DNA of 64,000 nucleotides from Lelliottia nimipressuralis (lineage in GTDB: Bacteria > Pseudomonadota > Gammaproteobacteria > Enterobacterales > Enterobacteriaceae). This document shows positions 1-9,359 of this stretch, in pieces (within the stretch, counting starts at the first letter, position 1; the number at the start of each line of letters is the position of its first letter). The position numbers and the translations under genes were made by a program. The notes under the pieces are model-generated. The model saw nothing but the letters and a program-made list of their open reading frames with translations, did not search any database and had not been told where the DNA came from. The DNA is taken from assembly GCF_004115925.1 (NCBI RefSeq), contig NZ_SDDX01000008.1, positions 372,001-436,000 of the forward strand, written 5' to 3'.

Positions 1-675
1 AATGCGCTTTGCCAGTTCGCTGGCGCGGTTACTGATTAGCCCCTGAACGTCCCCGGCAAACCCGTTCAGCACAGGGCTCACCCGAATCGCCTGACAAGTG
101 GGGATAAAGCCCTCATCCAGTACCAGCGCGCCATTGGGCTGCTGACTGCGAATGCGGCATAACGGGAGGGTGACCATCGCGCTGAGATCGTCCGCGCCGC
201 TCACAATTTTTGGCGCCAGCTGCCCCAGAACAAGCTGCTGGACATCGCCATCATCTGAGTGCAAATCCCGAATATCGCTGCGGGCCAGCCGGTAACGCTC
301 CGTGCTTTGTCCAGCACTTTGGCGGCTCTCAATTTCGCAGGTGATATCACTGATGACCGGCAGCGCGAGGTAGATGTCATGGCTTCCGGGCTTTGACAGA
401 TCGACAGGATGGTAGGGCAAAGGAAGCTGGTCCTGCTCCGGGATACTGAATACCGTGCCATCAGGCATGCAGCCGCTCGCAAAGTCGAGCATCAACTTCC
501 CCTGAGCCAGCAACTCTGAATTCACTGACAGCGCTGTAAATCCCCAGCTAAAGTCGGCCTGTGCATTGATGCGCTGGTTCAGCAGATATTCCTGATTACG
601 CTGCTGTTGCTGGAAGTGCTGCGGCAGGGCGAATAATCCCTCTTGCCAGATCACCTTATTTTTCATCGTCGCCAT
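1..675 (-). CDS. tssK: Type VI secretion baseplate subunit TssK (3' part missing at window edge)
   Basis: TssK is the trimeric adaptor that links the T6SS baseplate wedges (TssEFG) to the TssJLM membrane complex in the cytoplasm. Translating the reverse strand from 675 gives MATMKNKVIWQEGLFALPQH followed by FQQQQR, the family's hallmark N-terminus, and the frame stays open for 225 codons to the window edge. About half of a ~445-residue protein is present. The start at 675 is preferred because GAGGAAG, inside the end of tssJ, lies at ribosome-binding distance. It begins two bases after the tssJ stop, so the two are translationally coupled. The rest lies beyond position 1. Confidence 0.93.
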   Translation of the reverse strand, partial: MATMKNKVIWQEGLFALPQHFQQQQRNQEYLLNQRINAQADFSWGFTALSVNSELLAQGKLMLDFASGCMPDGTVFSIPEQDQLPLPYHPVDLSKPGSHDIYLALPVISDITCEIESRQSAGQSTERYRLARSDIRDLHSDDGDVQQLVLGQLAPKIVSGADDLSAMVTLPLCRIRSQQPNGALVLDEGFIPTCQAIRVSPVLNGFAGDVQGLISNRASELAKRI

Positions 676-677
676 CG

Positions 678-1202
678 TCAGTCTTCCTCTTTTTTCATTT
701 CGATACTGCTCTGCCGTACATGCACCAGCACACGGTATTGGTGGCCCGTACCTTCCACTGGCTCGATCTGCTTCCATTCGGAGGACTGGTCATCCGAGAA
801 GTAGGCTACAATGCCAATAAACTGCGTTTTTTCGTCCAGTTTCACCGGCGGCAGGGTTTTGAGCGTGTCCGGCAGCAGGCTGAAATCCTGGTGATCGATG
901 TAGTTTTTCCCTAACACATCCGGTAACGGTGTACTGGCTATCTGATCATAGTCAGCGGCCTGTAGCTTTGAATCGTCGCTGAGATAGACTAGTTGCACAT
1001 CCACAGGGGCGGCTTCCCCCTCTGCGTTGGTATTGGTATCCGGTTCAGTGAGAAGCGTGACGGTCACCTCCGACGGTTGTACCGCCTGCTTTCCGACCTG
1101 AATATCCGGATTACTGATCACCTGGCCGAGTTTTTTCGCCGTTTCGCAGCCAGTTAAAACCACGCTCATCAGAACGCAGGCCAGAAACGCCCTCCTGATC
1201 AT
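678..1202 (-). CDS. tssJ: Type VI secretion lipoprotein TssJ (SciN/VasD family)
   Basis: TssJ is the outer-membrane lipoprotein of the T6SS trans-envelope complex; its periplasmic loop binds TssM. The 174-residue product starts with a lipoprotein signal (MIRRAFLACVLMSVVLTGC) whose lipobox LTGC puts the lipidated cysteine at residue 19. The body is a small beta-sandwich-like domain, usual length for the family. Its ATG overlaps the tagH stop codon by four bases (ATGA), and tssK follows within two bases. The C-terminus is highly charged. Identification rests on lipobox, size and position between tagH and tssK. Confidence 0.93.
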   Translation of the reverse strand: MIRRAFLACVLMSVVLTGCETAKKLGQVISNPDIQVGKQAVQPSEVTVTLLTEPDTNTNAEGEAAPVDVQLVYLSDDSKLQAADYDQIASTPLPDVLGKNYIDHQDFSLLPDTLKTLPPVKLDEKTQFIGIVAYFSDDQSSEWKQIEPVEGTGHQYRVLVHVRQSSIEMKKEED

Positions 1203-2509
1203 GCTTCCGACTCCCGTTGCTTCTCTCTCAATACCCGGTCATAGACCTGGGCATACACTTCGTTAAACAGCATCTCGAAACCCTGCTGACGGCTGGACGC
1301 CAGTTCGTCGTAGTAATGGCTATACATCTGCCATGCGCCGGCATCGTCCAGCGGCTGGCGCAATTCATGGCTGCGACGATACTGAACAAAACGGCGCATC
1401 AGGCTCTGGGGAGAAAAGGCGTCCAGCAGGACACGCAGCGATTCGATAATCGCCCCGCGATTGGCTTCTTCATGGTGGCGAATGTTGCGCAGGCTCTCGC
1501 GTACTGCGGCAGGAGCAGCAAGGTGAACCGGGCTTTTACCCTCGGCAAACATCACATCCAGCGCCGTGGTGTAGTCCATATTCAGACGCAACGGGTTATC
1601 TTCCAGCGGACGCAGATGCTTGTCAGACAGGCTGTTACGTTGATATTGAAGCTCAAGCAGCCCTTGTATTGCGGCCTGCAATGTCCTTCCAGCCTCTTCC
1701 AAAAAATCATCCGCCTCCTGTGAATTGCGTACAGAAAGCGAGCAGCCTAACCCACGCATAAGCGGCGTGACGGCGAGATGGCGATGTGTCATTTCACCCT
1801 GCGCGCCCGCTTCATCATGACTCTCGTGAGAATCGGCATACATCGGTGGCAGATCCATAAACTGATTTTCCAGCCTGCTATTACCGGGCGGAGCGGAAAG
1901 CGTGGCGGTGGTTCGAAGGGGAGCCGATCCCGACAGCAGATCACCCGCAGTGGTCAGACTTTCTGTTTGCAACGCCTGGAGAGGATCGGTAGAAAAACCG
2001 TTCACCACGGTGTCTGCGAGCTGATGTCGGTGAGGCATTCCCGGATACGTCGGTTGCCCGTCAGTGGTGAGCAGCGCATCAGCCAGGCGATCGCGGTTAG
2101 TCACGATGGTTTCCGGGGCGGCCATCTGCTCGCTATAGCTGACGAGTTTTCCTTCATGGAGGAACACTTTTAATGCCAGCGCCCCAAGTCCAATCTCATC
2201 GCCCTGACGCAACCGCACTAATCCAGAATCCACGGACACCGGAGCCAGATTGATCATCAACCCTGGCATCAGGCTACGAAGACAGAAGGTGCCATCATGG
2301 AGAACCACTTCGCAGGCACGGCCAGCGATAGATCCTGCTCGATCCTGTACCGGCCAGCGGCACGCCGTAGCGTGGCCGATATCTCCGCCCTCGGCAGAAA
2401 ACAGGCATTTTGCAGCCCTTCCGCTCTCCAGCTCATTGCCGTTCATAACCTGCAACGTGAGTGACAGCACGGAAGAGTGCTTTTTCTCCTCAGCCATATG
2501 CGATTCCAT
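1199..2509 (-). CDS. tagH: T6SS-associated FHA-domain protein TagH
   Basis: FHA-type accessory protein of T6SS clusters. In post-translationally regulated systems FHA proteins read threonine phosphorylation by PpkA. The 436-residue product has an N-terminal FHA-like region (about 15-115). The middle (about 135-240) is low-complexity and likely disordered. The C-terminal domain (about 250-430, with SLMRRFVQYRR and MYSHYYDELASS) is typical of the TagH/ImpI family. The FHA region looks degenerate: the usual Gly-Arg and Ser-x-x-His signature is not clear. No ppkA or pppA lies in the window, so phospho-regulation here is unproven. Start at 2509 follows AGGGA at good spacing; ATG at 2497 is an alternative. 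Confidence 0.85.
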   Translation of the reverse strand: MESHMAEEKKHSSVLSLTLQVMNGNELESGRAAKCLFSAEGGDIGHATACRWPVQDRAGSIAGRACEVVLHDGTFCLRSLMPGLMINLAPVSVDSGLVRLRQGDEIGLGALALKVFLHEGKLVSYSEQMAAPETIVTNRDRLADALLTTDGQPTYPGMPHRHQLADTVVNGFSTDPLQALQTESLTTAGDLLSGSAPLRTTATLSAPPGNSRLENQFMDLPPMYADSHESHDEAGAQGEMTHRHLAVTPLMRGLGCSLSVRNSQEADDFLEEAGRTLQAAIQGLLELQYQRNSLSDKHLRPLEDNPLRLNMDYTTALDVMFAEGKSPVHLAAPAAVRESLRNIRHHEEANRGAIIESLRVLLDAFSPQSLMRRFVQYRRSHELRQPLDDAGAWQMYSHYYDELASSRQQGFEMLFNEVYAQVYDRVLREKQRESEA

Positions 2510-2513
2510 AAAA

Positions 2514-3557
2514 TTAATCCCTGATATGAAGGGTGATAGAGGGCGGCACTTTCGGCTGTCCGATAAACGCCGTGCGCCCGATACAGGATCGGGCGCTGTC
2601 GCCTAACAGCATGCCTTTCGCCTGCTCGGGAGCCAGATCCAGACGCAAATCCCAGGCGAACTGATCGCGCAGTAAAAAAGAGACAAACATTGTCAATGCC
2701 TGGTGATTTCCACCGTCCGGCAAAAATGAGAGATAACGCTCCATCGAGAGATTGCTGATCCGCAGAAGAAATTTTCCGCTGCGATCGGGCACTCTGGCTC
2801 CGAGGGTAAAATTGACACCGATGACTGAGCGCCCCGGCACATATCCGGCAGTTCTGTTTTTTGGATTTCTCACACCCAGCCGATTCTGCTGGGCAGGATC
2901 GACAGGCACTTTGCGTAGCTGCCAGCTCTCAATACGGACTTCCGGCAGATCAAAACAGTGAGAGACCAGATTGCACACCACGTCCGGTGAGCGCCCCGGT
3001 GTAGCAAGTATCCCGGCGTAGGCCAGCATCTTGCTATGGTTGATGGCAAGCCTGGCGCGCACACTGGGATTGCCCAGCCCTACAAGGGCATACATACGCT
3101 GCGAAAAAGTGTCTGTGCCACCGTTACGAAAACAGATGTAATAGCGGTACTTACGCCAGGCGTGATAAGTAAACTGCGTCCATCGATGGCTGAACAGATC
3201 GAGAAACTCTTTCAGCCCCTCTTCATTTTGTGCCGACTCCTGCGCCATTCTGTCCAGGTAGTACCCGGGCAGTGGCGACTGGCTACCGGAGAAGCCCAGG
3301 AATTTGGTCGTCAGGTTGAACTGCCCGGTCTCGTTACGACTGAGCGTGCTCAGGTCACTTCCAGGGAAAGCAATACTGGCATCGGATTTGAACAGCGCCA
3401 CTTCCTGTTCCGGCTCCGTACGCAAGGATGGCTCCTGGTCCGTACCGCCATACCGCGTATATAGCGATTCCATCAGCACAAAAAAGTTTGTCCCGCGCAC
3501 ATCCGGGAGATTTGCTGTTTCCCTTACATCAGGGCGTGCTGGCCGGTATGTTGCCAT
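2514..3557 (-). CDS. tssG: Type VI secretion baseplate subunit TssG
   Basis: TssG (ImpH/VasB family) is the cytoplasmic baseplate wedge protein that forms a complex with TssF and TssE and organises the platform on which the sheath assembles. The 347-residue product has the usual length and the family features near the N-terminus (FFVLMESLYTRYG) and a C-terminal conserved stretch around LSFLPDG. It begins 34 bases inside the 3' end of tssF, indicating coupled translation, and its stop lies four bases before the tagH start. Nothing suggests inactivation. Confidence 0.93.
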   Translation of the reverse strand: MATYRPARPDVRETANLPDVRGTNFFVLMESLYTRYGGTDQEPSLRTEPEQEVALFKSDASIAFPGSDLSTLSRNETGQFNLTTKFLGFSGSQSPLPGYYLDRMAQESAQNEEGLKEFLDLFSHRWTQFTYHAWRKYRYYICFRNGGTDTFSQRMYALVGLGNPSVRARLAINHSKMLAYAGILATPGRSPDVVCNLVSHCFDLPEVRIESWQLRKVPVDPAQQNRLGVRNPKNRTAGYVPGRSVIGVNFTLGARVPDRSGKFLLRISNLSMERYLSFLPDGGNHQALTMFVSFLLRDQFAWDLRLDLAPEQAKGMLLGDSARSCIGRTAFIGQPKVPPSITLHIRD

Positions 3558-5344
3558 TCCCAGGACTCCTGACTTTCGGTGTTGATAATTTTGAGGCAGT
3601 GAAACGAATTGATGCTGGCATACAGCGCAAAGAAATAGGACAGCACCGTCCCCAGCAGATAGATCTCACCTTCACAGACAAAGGGGGCCGGATTTATCCA
3701 CAGCGTGGTGGACAGCCCTCGAACCGGCACCCCCTTAAACAGGCGGTCGACCGGACGGGACGCCATTTTTTCAATAGCATCCAGTTTCTGCGAAGAGAGT
3801 CGGGCCTGCTGCGGGTGGTGAATACCGGGTAAATCAAACGTGCGCAGAACCTGAATCAACGCTTCCCTGTCCAGCAGCGAGAGATAGTTCAGATTCATGC
3901 AGGAGATCAGCGACCAGTGCATATTGCCGTCCGTCATCGGATAAAGCGGACGGGTTGGCCGCATCACATTACTGAAGGACGCAACGGCTGGATTCTTATT
4001 AACGGCCTCGCAGATATCACCGATATGCAACGACGCAGGTAACATGCGATTGGTGCAGACAAGCGAGGCCGTGAAAACTTCGCCATCCAGTCGGGTATGT
4101 TCTGGTATGTCTCCGTTCGCGTGAACAAATGCAATCGAATGCTCCAGACCTTGATGAAATAATGACGTTTTTGTTCGGTGGTGCCAGTAAACGACTTCAC
4201 GCTGACGGTTGTACTCTATCTGGTGCTGAAATCCTTCAAACTCAGGCCAGAGGCGAAACTTTCTGCTCTGTCCGGAACCGCTCTCTTTGCTCGAAACCGA
4301 GGTTATCTGGAAAATATCATAGGATTCCGGGTTCTGTTGGCTGGCGCGCAACGGGTACTGCGGCGCACTGTCATCCGGTCTGACAGGTTCAGAGTGGTGC
4401 GCGAAAAGATTGACCGCAGGCGTACAATAGGGACGTAAAGAAGCCTTGCGCAGCTTGATATCTGCCGGTAGTGGCAGATTAAAATGCAGGCGTAGCGTAA
4501 ACGCACCGACCGGAAAATCGTCTGGCAATGGCGCGGCATCCTTCACGTGGAAGAAGAAAAAGCTCTCCGGATAACAGAAATACTCCTGCAGTACCCGGTA
4601 ACCGACATGAACGTTTTTCGGCCATGGCAACAGCGCATCTTCCGGTTCAAATCCGGCGGCCTCAAGCCACAGATCCGATAATGCTAAACGCCGCTCACCG
4701 GCAACCAGTTCGGCATCCACCAGATGTTCACTGAACCATAAATAGAGCTGATGACGGGTGTAGTCGTCTTCATTACCCAACCAAAAAGTCAGTTTATTCA
4801 GATCAATTGCGCGGGGAGAAATATTGCCCTCAGTGAAAAAATCAATCTCAATAGCACCTGCTTTTAGGCTGCTGGTGTTTCTCACATCCTGAACTAAAAG
4901 AGGTTGTAGCCAGGTATCGCGTGCCAGAGTGAAATGACAAACCGGCAATGAGGCGCGCTCTCCGCTGGTCAGTGCCCCCTGAGCACCAGTCTGCGAGCGG
5001 TCACTCTTTCCGGTTTTAATCAACTCATCGCGGCAAACCTGAACGAATGTTTGCAGCTCTTTACGGGGCTGATATTCAATGACCGTCATCGCCGGCACCG
5101 GACGCAGATAATTTGGCCACAGCATGTTGATGAGTCCATGCGTGAACTCGGGGAATTCATCTTCAAGCTTTTGCCGCAGGCCACCTGAGAGGAAGGCGAA
5201 CGCTTCCAGCAAGCGTTCCACATCCGGATCGCCCTCTTTCTCGGCCAAAAAGCGAGCCAGGTAGGGTTTCTCCTGTGCCAGCAATTTGCCGAGCTGACGC
5301 AGATAATCCAGCTCTTCGCGGTAGTAACGCTCTTCAAAGGCCAT
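3524..5344 (-). CDS. tssF: Type VI secretion baseplate subunit TssF
   Basis: TssF (ImpG/VasA family) is the largest wedge protein of the baseplate and contacts TssG, TssE and the VgrG/Hcp tail. The start was placed at 5344 because the protein then opens with MAFEERYYREELDYLRQLG, the conserved N-terminus of the family. The upstream in-frame ATG at 5404 would only add 20 residues overlapping tssE. That gives 606 residues, typical length. Other family-like stretches are LLEAFAFLSGGLRQKL (about residues 45-60) and PEFTHGLINMLWPNYLRP. It follows tssE by four bases and overlaps tssG. Confidence 0.94.
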   Translation of the reverse strand: MAFEERYYREELDYLRQLGKLLAQEKPYLARFLAEKEGDPDVERLLEAFAFLSGGLRQKLEDEFPEFTHGLINMLWPNYLRPVPAMTVIEYQPRKELQTFVQVCRDELIKTGKSDRSQTGAQGALTSGERASLPVCHFTLARDTWLQPLLVQDVRNTSSLKAGAIEIDFFTEGNISPRAIDLNKLTFWLGNEDDYTRHQLYLWFSEHLVDAELVAGERRLALSDLWLEAAGFEPEDALLPWPKNVHVGYRVLQEYFCYPESFFFFHVKDAAPLPDDFPVGAFTLRLHFNLPLPADIKLRKASLRPYCTPAVNLFAHHSEPVRPDDSAPQYPLRASQQNPESYDIFQITSVSSKESGSGQSRKFRLWPEFEGFQHQIEYNRQREVVYWHHRTKTSLFHQGLEHSIAFVHANGDIPEHTRLDGEVFTASLVCTNRMLPASLHIGDICEAVNKNPAVASFSNVMRPTRPLYPMTDGNMHWSLISCMNLNYLSLLDREALIQVLRTFDLPGIHHPQQARLSSQKLDAIEKMASRPVDRLFKGVPVRGLSTTLWINPAPFVCEGEIYLLGTVLSYFFALYASINSFHCLKIINTESQESWEWQHTGQHALM

Positions 5345-5348
5345 CGGG

Positions 5349-5771
5349 TTACTCCACTTTCCAGTGCCGGTGGTTATCCAGCAGGATGTCAAACTCCAGG
5401 ACATCCTGGCTGCTGCTGAAATCTATCGTTGCTACAATATGAAACCGCAGTTCCAGCGGCAGGCAGGCATCCTCTGCGATGGCCGCCACTACCACATCCG
5501 AAATCCGCGGTTCATAGCCCAAAATAGACTCCCTGATGGCCTTGACCATCCAGTCGCGAATGTTCAACGAATCGGGGGATTGACTGTTAAAATCATCAAT
5601 TCCCAGATCCGGCGAACCGTAACAACTGCCGGAACGGGTATTGAGGACGTTACGAAGGGTATCGCGCACCGAATTCAGCAGCGACGCCTTAGGTCGCAGG
5701 CGCAGAGGTGGATTCGCCGCCTCGCGGATACGCTCAAACAAACTGCCCCCAGATTCCCGTTCCATTATCAT
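5349..5771 (-). CDS. tssE: Type VI secretion baseplate subunit TssE (gp25-like)
   Basis: TssE is the phage T4 gp25-like baseplate component thought to nucleate sheath polymerisation. The 140-residue product has the N-terminal SLFERIRE segment common to TssE and a gp25 lysozyme-like fold region from about residue 30 on, including NIRDWMVKAIRESILGYEPRI, where the conserved basic and acidic residues of gp25 lie. The start at 5771 is preceded by AGGGA eight bases upstream; ATG at 5765 would also work. It lies five bases after the tssC stop within the compact operon. Confidence 0.93.
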   Translation of the reverse strand: MIMERESGGSLFERIREAANPPLRLRPKASLLNSVRDTLRNVLNTRSGSCYGSPDLGIDDFNSQSPDSLNIRDWMVKAIRESILGYEPRISDVVVAAIAEDACLPLELRFHIVATIDFSSSQDVLEFDILLDNHRHWKVE

Positions 5772-5776
5772 GGTGC

Positions 5777-7261
5777 TTAATCCCTGTCTAAGCGACCGAC
5801 TAAGGACAGCTCAAACGATGCTCCCATGTATTTGAAATGTGGACGCACGCTAAGCGCCACCTGGTACCAGCCCGGTTCACCTTCCACATCCGATACTTCA
5901 ATTTTCGCCTGACGCAGCGGTTTGCGACTGCGAACTTCAGATGGCGGGTTTTCCTGATCGGCCACGTACTGGCGAATCCAGGTATTGAGTTCACGCTCGA
6001 GGTCGCCACGTTCTTTCCATGAGCCGAGCTGTTCGCGCTGAAGCACTTTGATGTAATGAGCCAGTCTGTTGATAACAAACAGGTAAGGCAGCTGTGTTCC
6101 TAACTTATAGTTAGTTTCCGCTTCCTTTCCTTCCACTGTATTAGGGAATGCCTTTGGTTTCTGAACTGAATTAGCCGAGAAAAAGGCAGCGCTATCAGAA
6201 CCTTTACGCATCGTTAGCGTAATGAACCCCTGCTCTGCCAGTTCGTATTCACGACGGTCGGTAATGAGAATTTCGGTCGGCACTTTTGCCTGAAGTTGCC
6301 CCATGGCTTCATACAGATGCACCGGTAAATCTTTCACCGCGCCGCCGCTTTGTGGGCCAACGATATTCGGACACCAGCGGGTCGATGCAAAACTCTCCGC
6401 CATGTTAGCGGCCAGAAGAAACGCCGTGTTACCCCAAAGATAGTGCTCGTGGCTCTTGCTGACATCTTCGTGGTAGTTAAAGCTTTTGATGGGATTTTCA
6501 TTCGGGACATAAGGATGTCGCAGCAAAAAGCGCGGTGCCGTCAGACCAAGATTTCGGGCATCTTCTGATTCACGCAGCGATCGCCATTTGGTGTATGCCG
6601 GCCCTTCAAAAATGGCCGCAACATCCTTGATCCCAGGCAGTTCGGTAAACGAATCAAGTCCGAAAAATGTTGGAGAAACGGAAGAGAGGAATGGGCTGTG
6701 CGCCATTGCACTGACGGCGCTGATATATTGCAGGAGCTTCATATCGGCCGTCGTGTTATCGAAGCTGTAGTTGCCGATAACCGCCGCGACAGGCTCTCCG
6801 CCAAACTGCCCGAAACCACTGGAGTAAACGTGGCGGTAGAAACCAGACTGGGTAATTTCCGGCGCAAACGAAAAATCGTCCAGCAGCTCTTCTTTTGTGA
6901 CGTGCAGTAGATGAATTTTGATGTTTTCCCGTGGATCAGCATGATCAACAAGGAGTTTCAGTGAGCGCAGAAACGACTCCAGCTCCTGGAACTCTGGCGC
7001 ATGCAGGATCACATCCATCTGACGCCCCATGCGCTCATCAATATCAGCAATCATGCCGTTGACGGCCAGGATATCGACGGATTCGCCCTCTTCATCATTC
7101 TGTAGAAGAGCCGTAATAAAGGCTGTTACGCCCTGGCGCGCAATATCGTAACTTTCTGACTCCGGCTTGAAACGGGTCTGCGCCATGATGTCATCCAACA
7201 ATGTGGGCGCGGCGACCTGTGCAGAGGAAGCAGAGGCTTCCGGTAAGGTGATATCTGACAT
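5777..7261 (-). CDS. tssC: Type VI secretion contractile sheath large subunit TssC
   Basis: TssC (VipB) pairs with TssB to build the contractile sheath around the Hcp tube; contraction drives effector delivery. The start is set at 7261 (MSDITLPEASAS) because AAGGA lies eight bases upstream; an in-frame ATG at 7279 is poorly placed. The 494-residue product has the conserved core block around ISAVSAMAHSPFLSSVSP and the C-terminal LREAKIEVSD-like block (here LRQAKIEVSD) that ends in a beta-hairpin. Length matches the family. It follows tssB by 20 bases. Confidence 0.96.
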   Translation of the reverse strand: MSDITLPEASASSAQVAAPTLLDDIMAQTRFKPESESYDIARQGVTAFITALLQNDEEGESVDILAVNGMIADIDERMGRQMDVILHAPEFQELESFLRSLKLLVDHADPRENIKIHLLHVTKEELLDDFSFAPEITQSGFYRHVYSSGFGQFGGEPVAAVIGNYSFDNTTADMKLLQYISAVSAMAHSPFLSSVSPTFFGLDSFTELPGIKDVAAIFEGPAYTKWRSLRESEDARNLGLTAPRFLLRHPYVPNENPIKSFNYHEDVSKSHEHYLWGNTAFLLAANMAESFASTRWCPNIVGPQSGGAVKDLPVHLYEAMGQLQAKVPTEILITDRREYELAEQGFITLTMRKGSDSAAFFSANSVQKPKAFPNTVEGKEAETNYKLGTQLPYLFVINRLAHYIKVLQREQLGSWKERGDLERELNTWIRQYVADQENPPSEVRSRKPLRQAKIEVSDVEGEPGWYQVALSVRPHFKYMGASFELSLVGRLDRD

Positions 7262-7281
7262 AGTGAAATCCTTGTACAAAG

Positions 7282-7782
7282 TTATTTCCGACCTGCGATG
7301 CCCAGTTCCGCAATCAGTTGTTCACGGCTTTGTTCGTTATCCAGTAAAGCTTTTAGCTGCGCGCGGAAAGCCGGGATATTTCCCATTGGGCCGCGTAACG
7401 CCACCAGGGCCTCGCGTAGCTCAAGCATTTTTCGCATTTCAGGTATCTGGGCAGCAATGTTGTCAGGTGCGAGATCGGACAGTGATTTCACTTTCAGCCT
7501 GACGCCCATGCGCTCATCGTGATTTTCACTGAGCGTGGAGGGAACGGCGAACTCACGGCCAATACCTGCTTGCTCTAACACCGCATTGAAATTGTTACGA
7601 TTGATGGCAACAGGCTGCCGCTCATCAAGCGGCGTCTCATCCGAACCGCCTGTCAGATTACCGGTGACCAGCAGGTTAAGCGGCAGCTCAACTTCAGCTG
7701 TCTGGGAGCCTGTTTTGGGGGTGAATTTAATATTAATGCGCTCACGTGGAGCGATGCTGCCGTCATTTTTTTGGCTGCTCAT
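7282..7782 (-). CDS. tssB: Type VI secretion contractile sheath small subunit TssB
   Basis: TssB (VipA) is the small sheath subunit, intertwined with TssC in the assembled sheath. The 166-residue product carries family signatures: RERINIKFTPKTG near the N-terminus, ELPLNLLVTGNLTG (about 32-45), ERQPVAINRNNFNAVL and a helical C-terminus (RKMLELREALVALRGP) that contacts TssC and, in other species, ClpV. It opens the minus-strand T6SS operon. GAAGGA lies about ten bases before the ATG. Its promoter must lie in the 659-bp divergent gap to hcp. Confidence 0.96.
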   Translation of the reverse strand: MSSQKNDGSIAPRERINIKFTPKTGSQTAEVELPLNLLVTGNLTGGSDETPLDERQPVAINRNNFNAVLEQAGIGREFAVPSTLSENHDERMGVRLKVKSLSDLAPDNIAAQIPEMRKMLELREALVALRGPMGNIPAFRAQLKALLDNEQSREQLIAELGIAGRK

Positions 7783-8441
7783 AAAAAATAGTCCTTCAGG
7801 TTATCGACCAGGCCATCAATGCAGCATATTCCGCACAACTAAAAACACCGGAAATGCCGCCGAAGTGGCGGTTAAATAGATTGAAACGCCTTATCAACCC
7901 ATATCCTACGCGAAAACAACATTCCCGAAATACTTCGATTCCGGATAATTCCGCTCTATATGCTAGATATAAAATGCGTGCTACAAAGGTTCAAGATACA
8001 ATGCGAAGCGTAAGAGCACAACCTAATAGATAATAGATTTTCACTGTGAAATTCATATTTATAATTACGCTAAATGATTGATATTAAATGCATTCATGGA
8101 TTAAATAAGATATTTGTGAAACTTAAGAATCGCCTTATAAAAGCCCAACAACAAAATAAACCAGGAGATTGACTTACCATTGCCCATGATTCAATCTGCT
8201 CATTAATTTCATCGCAACGAAATATACTAAAGAATTATACATAGCGATAAACCATATAATCAAAATTAGGAATTAAATATAGCTAAACATTATTTGATGG
8301 CTACTACCTATTCGCATTACCTAAAGCAGGGATGCACGTACATGACTGATTTCGGGTAAGAGCCGTTTCAAAATTTGCCTGTCGAGGACTAACGGCAGGT
8401 GATTGTCAGCAGTCATTTATACATTAACAAGGAGTTTAAAA
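7783..8441. promoter_or_regulatory. Divergent intergenic region between tssB and hcp
   Basis: 659 bases without a supported gene, separating two divergent T6SS transcription units, so it should hold promoters for both. It is AT-rich from about 7960 to 8330, consistent with silencing by H-NS-like proteins (inference). A small hairpin (CCGCC/GGCGG) sits near 7858-7872 in the tssB leader. AAGGAG at 8429-8434 is the hcp ribosome binding site. I see no convincing sigma-54 GG-N10-GC promoter for hcp. Confidence 0.5.
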
Positions 8442-8960
8442 ATGCCTACACCGTGTTACATCTCAATCACGGGTCAGACCCAAGGAAATATTACCGCAGG
8501 TGCATTTACTGCCCCTTCGGTTGGTAACATTTACGTGCAGGGCCACGAAGATGAGATGCTGGTACAAGAATTTCATCATAACGTGACTGTCCCTACCGAC
8601 CCTCAGTCCGGCCAGCCATCTGGTCAACGTGCCCACAAGCCGTTCATCTTTACCGTGGCACTGAACAAAGCTGTACCTTTGCTGTATAACGCGCTGGCTT
8701 CTGGCGAAATGCTGCCAACCACCGAGCTGCACTGGTGGCGTACCTCAGTGGAAGGCAAGCAGGAACACTTCTTCACCACTCGCCTGACCGATTCCACCAT
8801 TGTGGATATCGACTGCACTATGCCTCACTGCCAGGATGCGGAGAAGCGCGAGTTTACCCAGCTAATTAAGGTTTCCCTCGCCTACCGTAAAATCGAGTGG
8901 GAGCACGTTAAGTCTGGCACTTCTGGTGCTGATGACTGGCGTGCACCGCTGGAAGCATAA
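8442..8960 (+). CDS. hcp: Type VI secretion tube protein Hcp
   Basis: Hcp hexamers stack into the inner tube of the T6SS and are themselves exported; they can chaperone small effectors in their lumen. The 172-residue product starts MPTPCYISITGQTQGNIT, the enterobacterial Hcp N-terminus, and continues with the conserved HKPFIFTVALNKAVPLL and ELHWWR stretches. The start at 8442 is chosen over an upstream in-frame TTG because AAGGAG lies seven bases before it. It is divergent from the tssB operon and followed by a strong terminator, so it is probably a separate, highly expressed transcript. Confidence 0.97.
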   Translation: MPTPCYISITGQTQGNITAGAFTAPSVGNIYVQGHEDEMLVQEFHHNVTVPTDPQSGQPSGQRAHKPFIFTVALNKAVPLLYNALASGEMLPTTELHWWRTSVEGKQEHFFTTRLTDSTIVDIDCTMPHCQDAEKREFTQLIKVSLAYRKIEWEHVKSGTSGADDWRAPLEA

Positions 8961-8969
8961 GTTGATACC

Positions 8970-9005
8970 CAGCATCCGGTTCTTAGGGACCGGATGCTGT
9001 TTTTG
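8970..9005 (+). terminator. Rho-independent terminator after hcp
   Basis: A perfect 11-bp stem (CAGCATCCGGT pairing with ACCGGATGCTG) with an 8-base loop, followed by five T residues, ten bases after the hcp stop codon. Confidence 0.93.
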
Positions 9006-9359
9006 TATTGCACCTCGGAAATGGTTGTCAGTAATAAGAAACGCTTTTTGGGGGATGGCGGATGCCGGAGACTTTGGCGGTAGCGTGCTTAAAGACAAGT
9101 GAAACAGCACTTTCAACATGGAGAAATTTCGAGTAGTACCTACTTGAGCGGATAGTTTGTAAAAAACCAGTTAATTGCCAGAAGAGCTGTTACAAAGTAG
9201 CTCGTCTATGTTTTTTCTTGAGTCTTGTACAAATGGAGCATAAACGACTAACTGCCATACTGAAGGCCTTACAAAGACGTTTCGATATAAAAAGCCCAGC
9301 GCCTTACCATACTATTTGATAAAACACATTTAGCCTTTAAATCTAAAGACCTAGTATCT
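9006..9359. other. Gene-free gap between hcp and the secreted hypothetical protein
   Basis: About 350 bases with no supported coding sequence on either strand; short frames here lack ribosome binding sites and recognisable products. The composition becomes AT-rich towards 9300. It marks the transition from the T6SS core to the accessory effector island. Confidence 0.4.

Noticed and set aside
8376..8402. GCCTGTC/GGCAGG imperfect repeat upstream of hcp as a riboswitch or terminator
   Set aside because: Pairing is short and mismatched, with no T run or recognisable aptamer.
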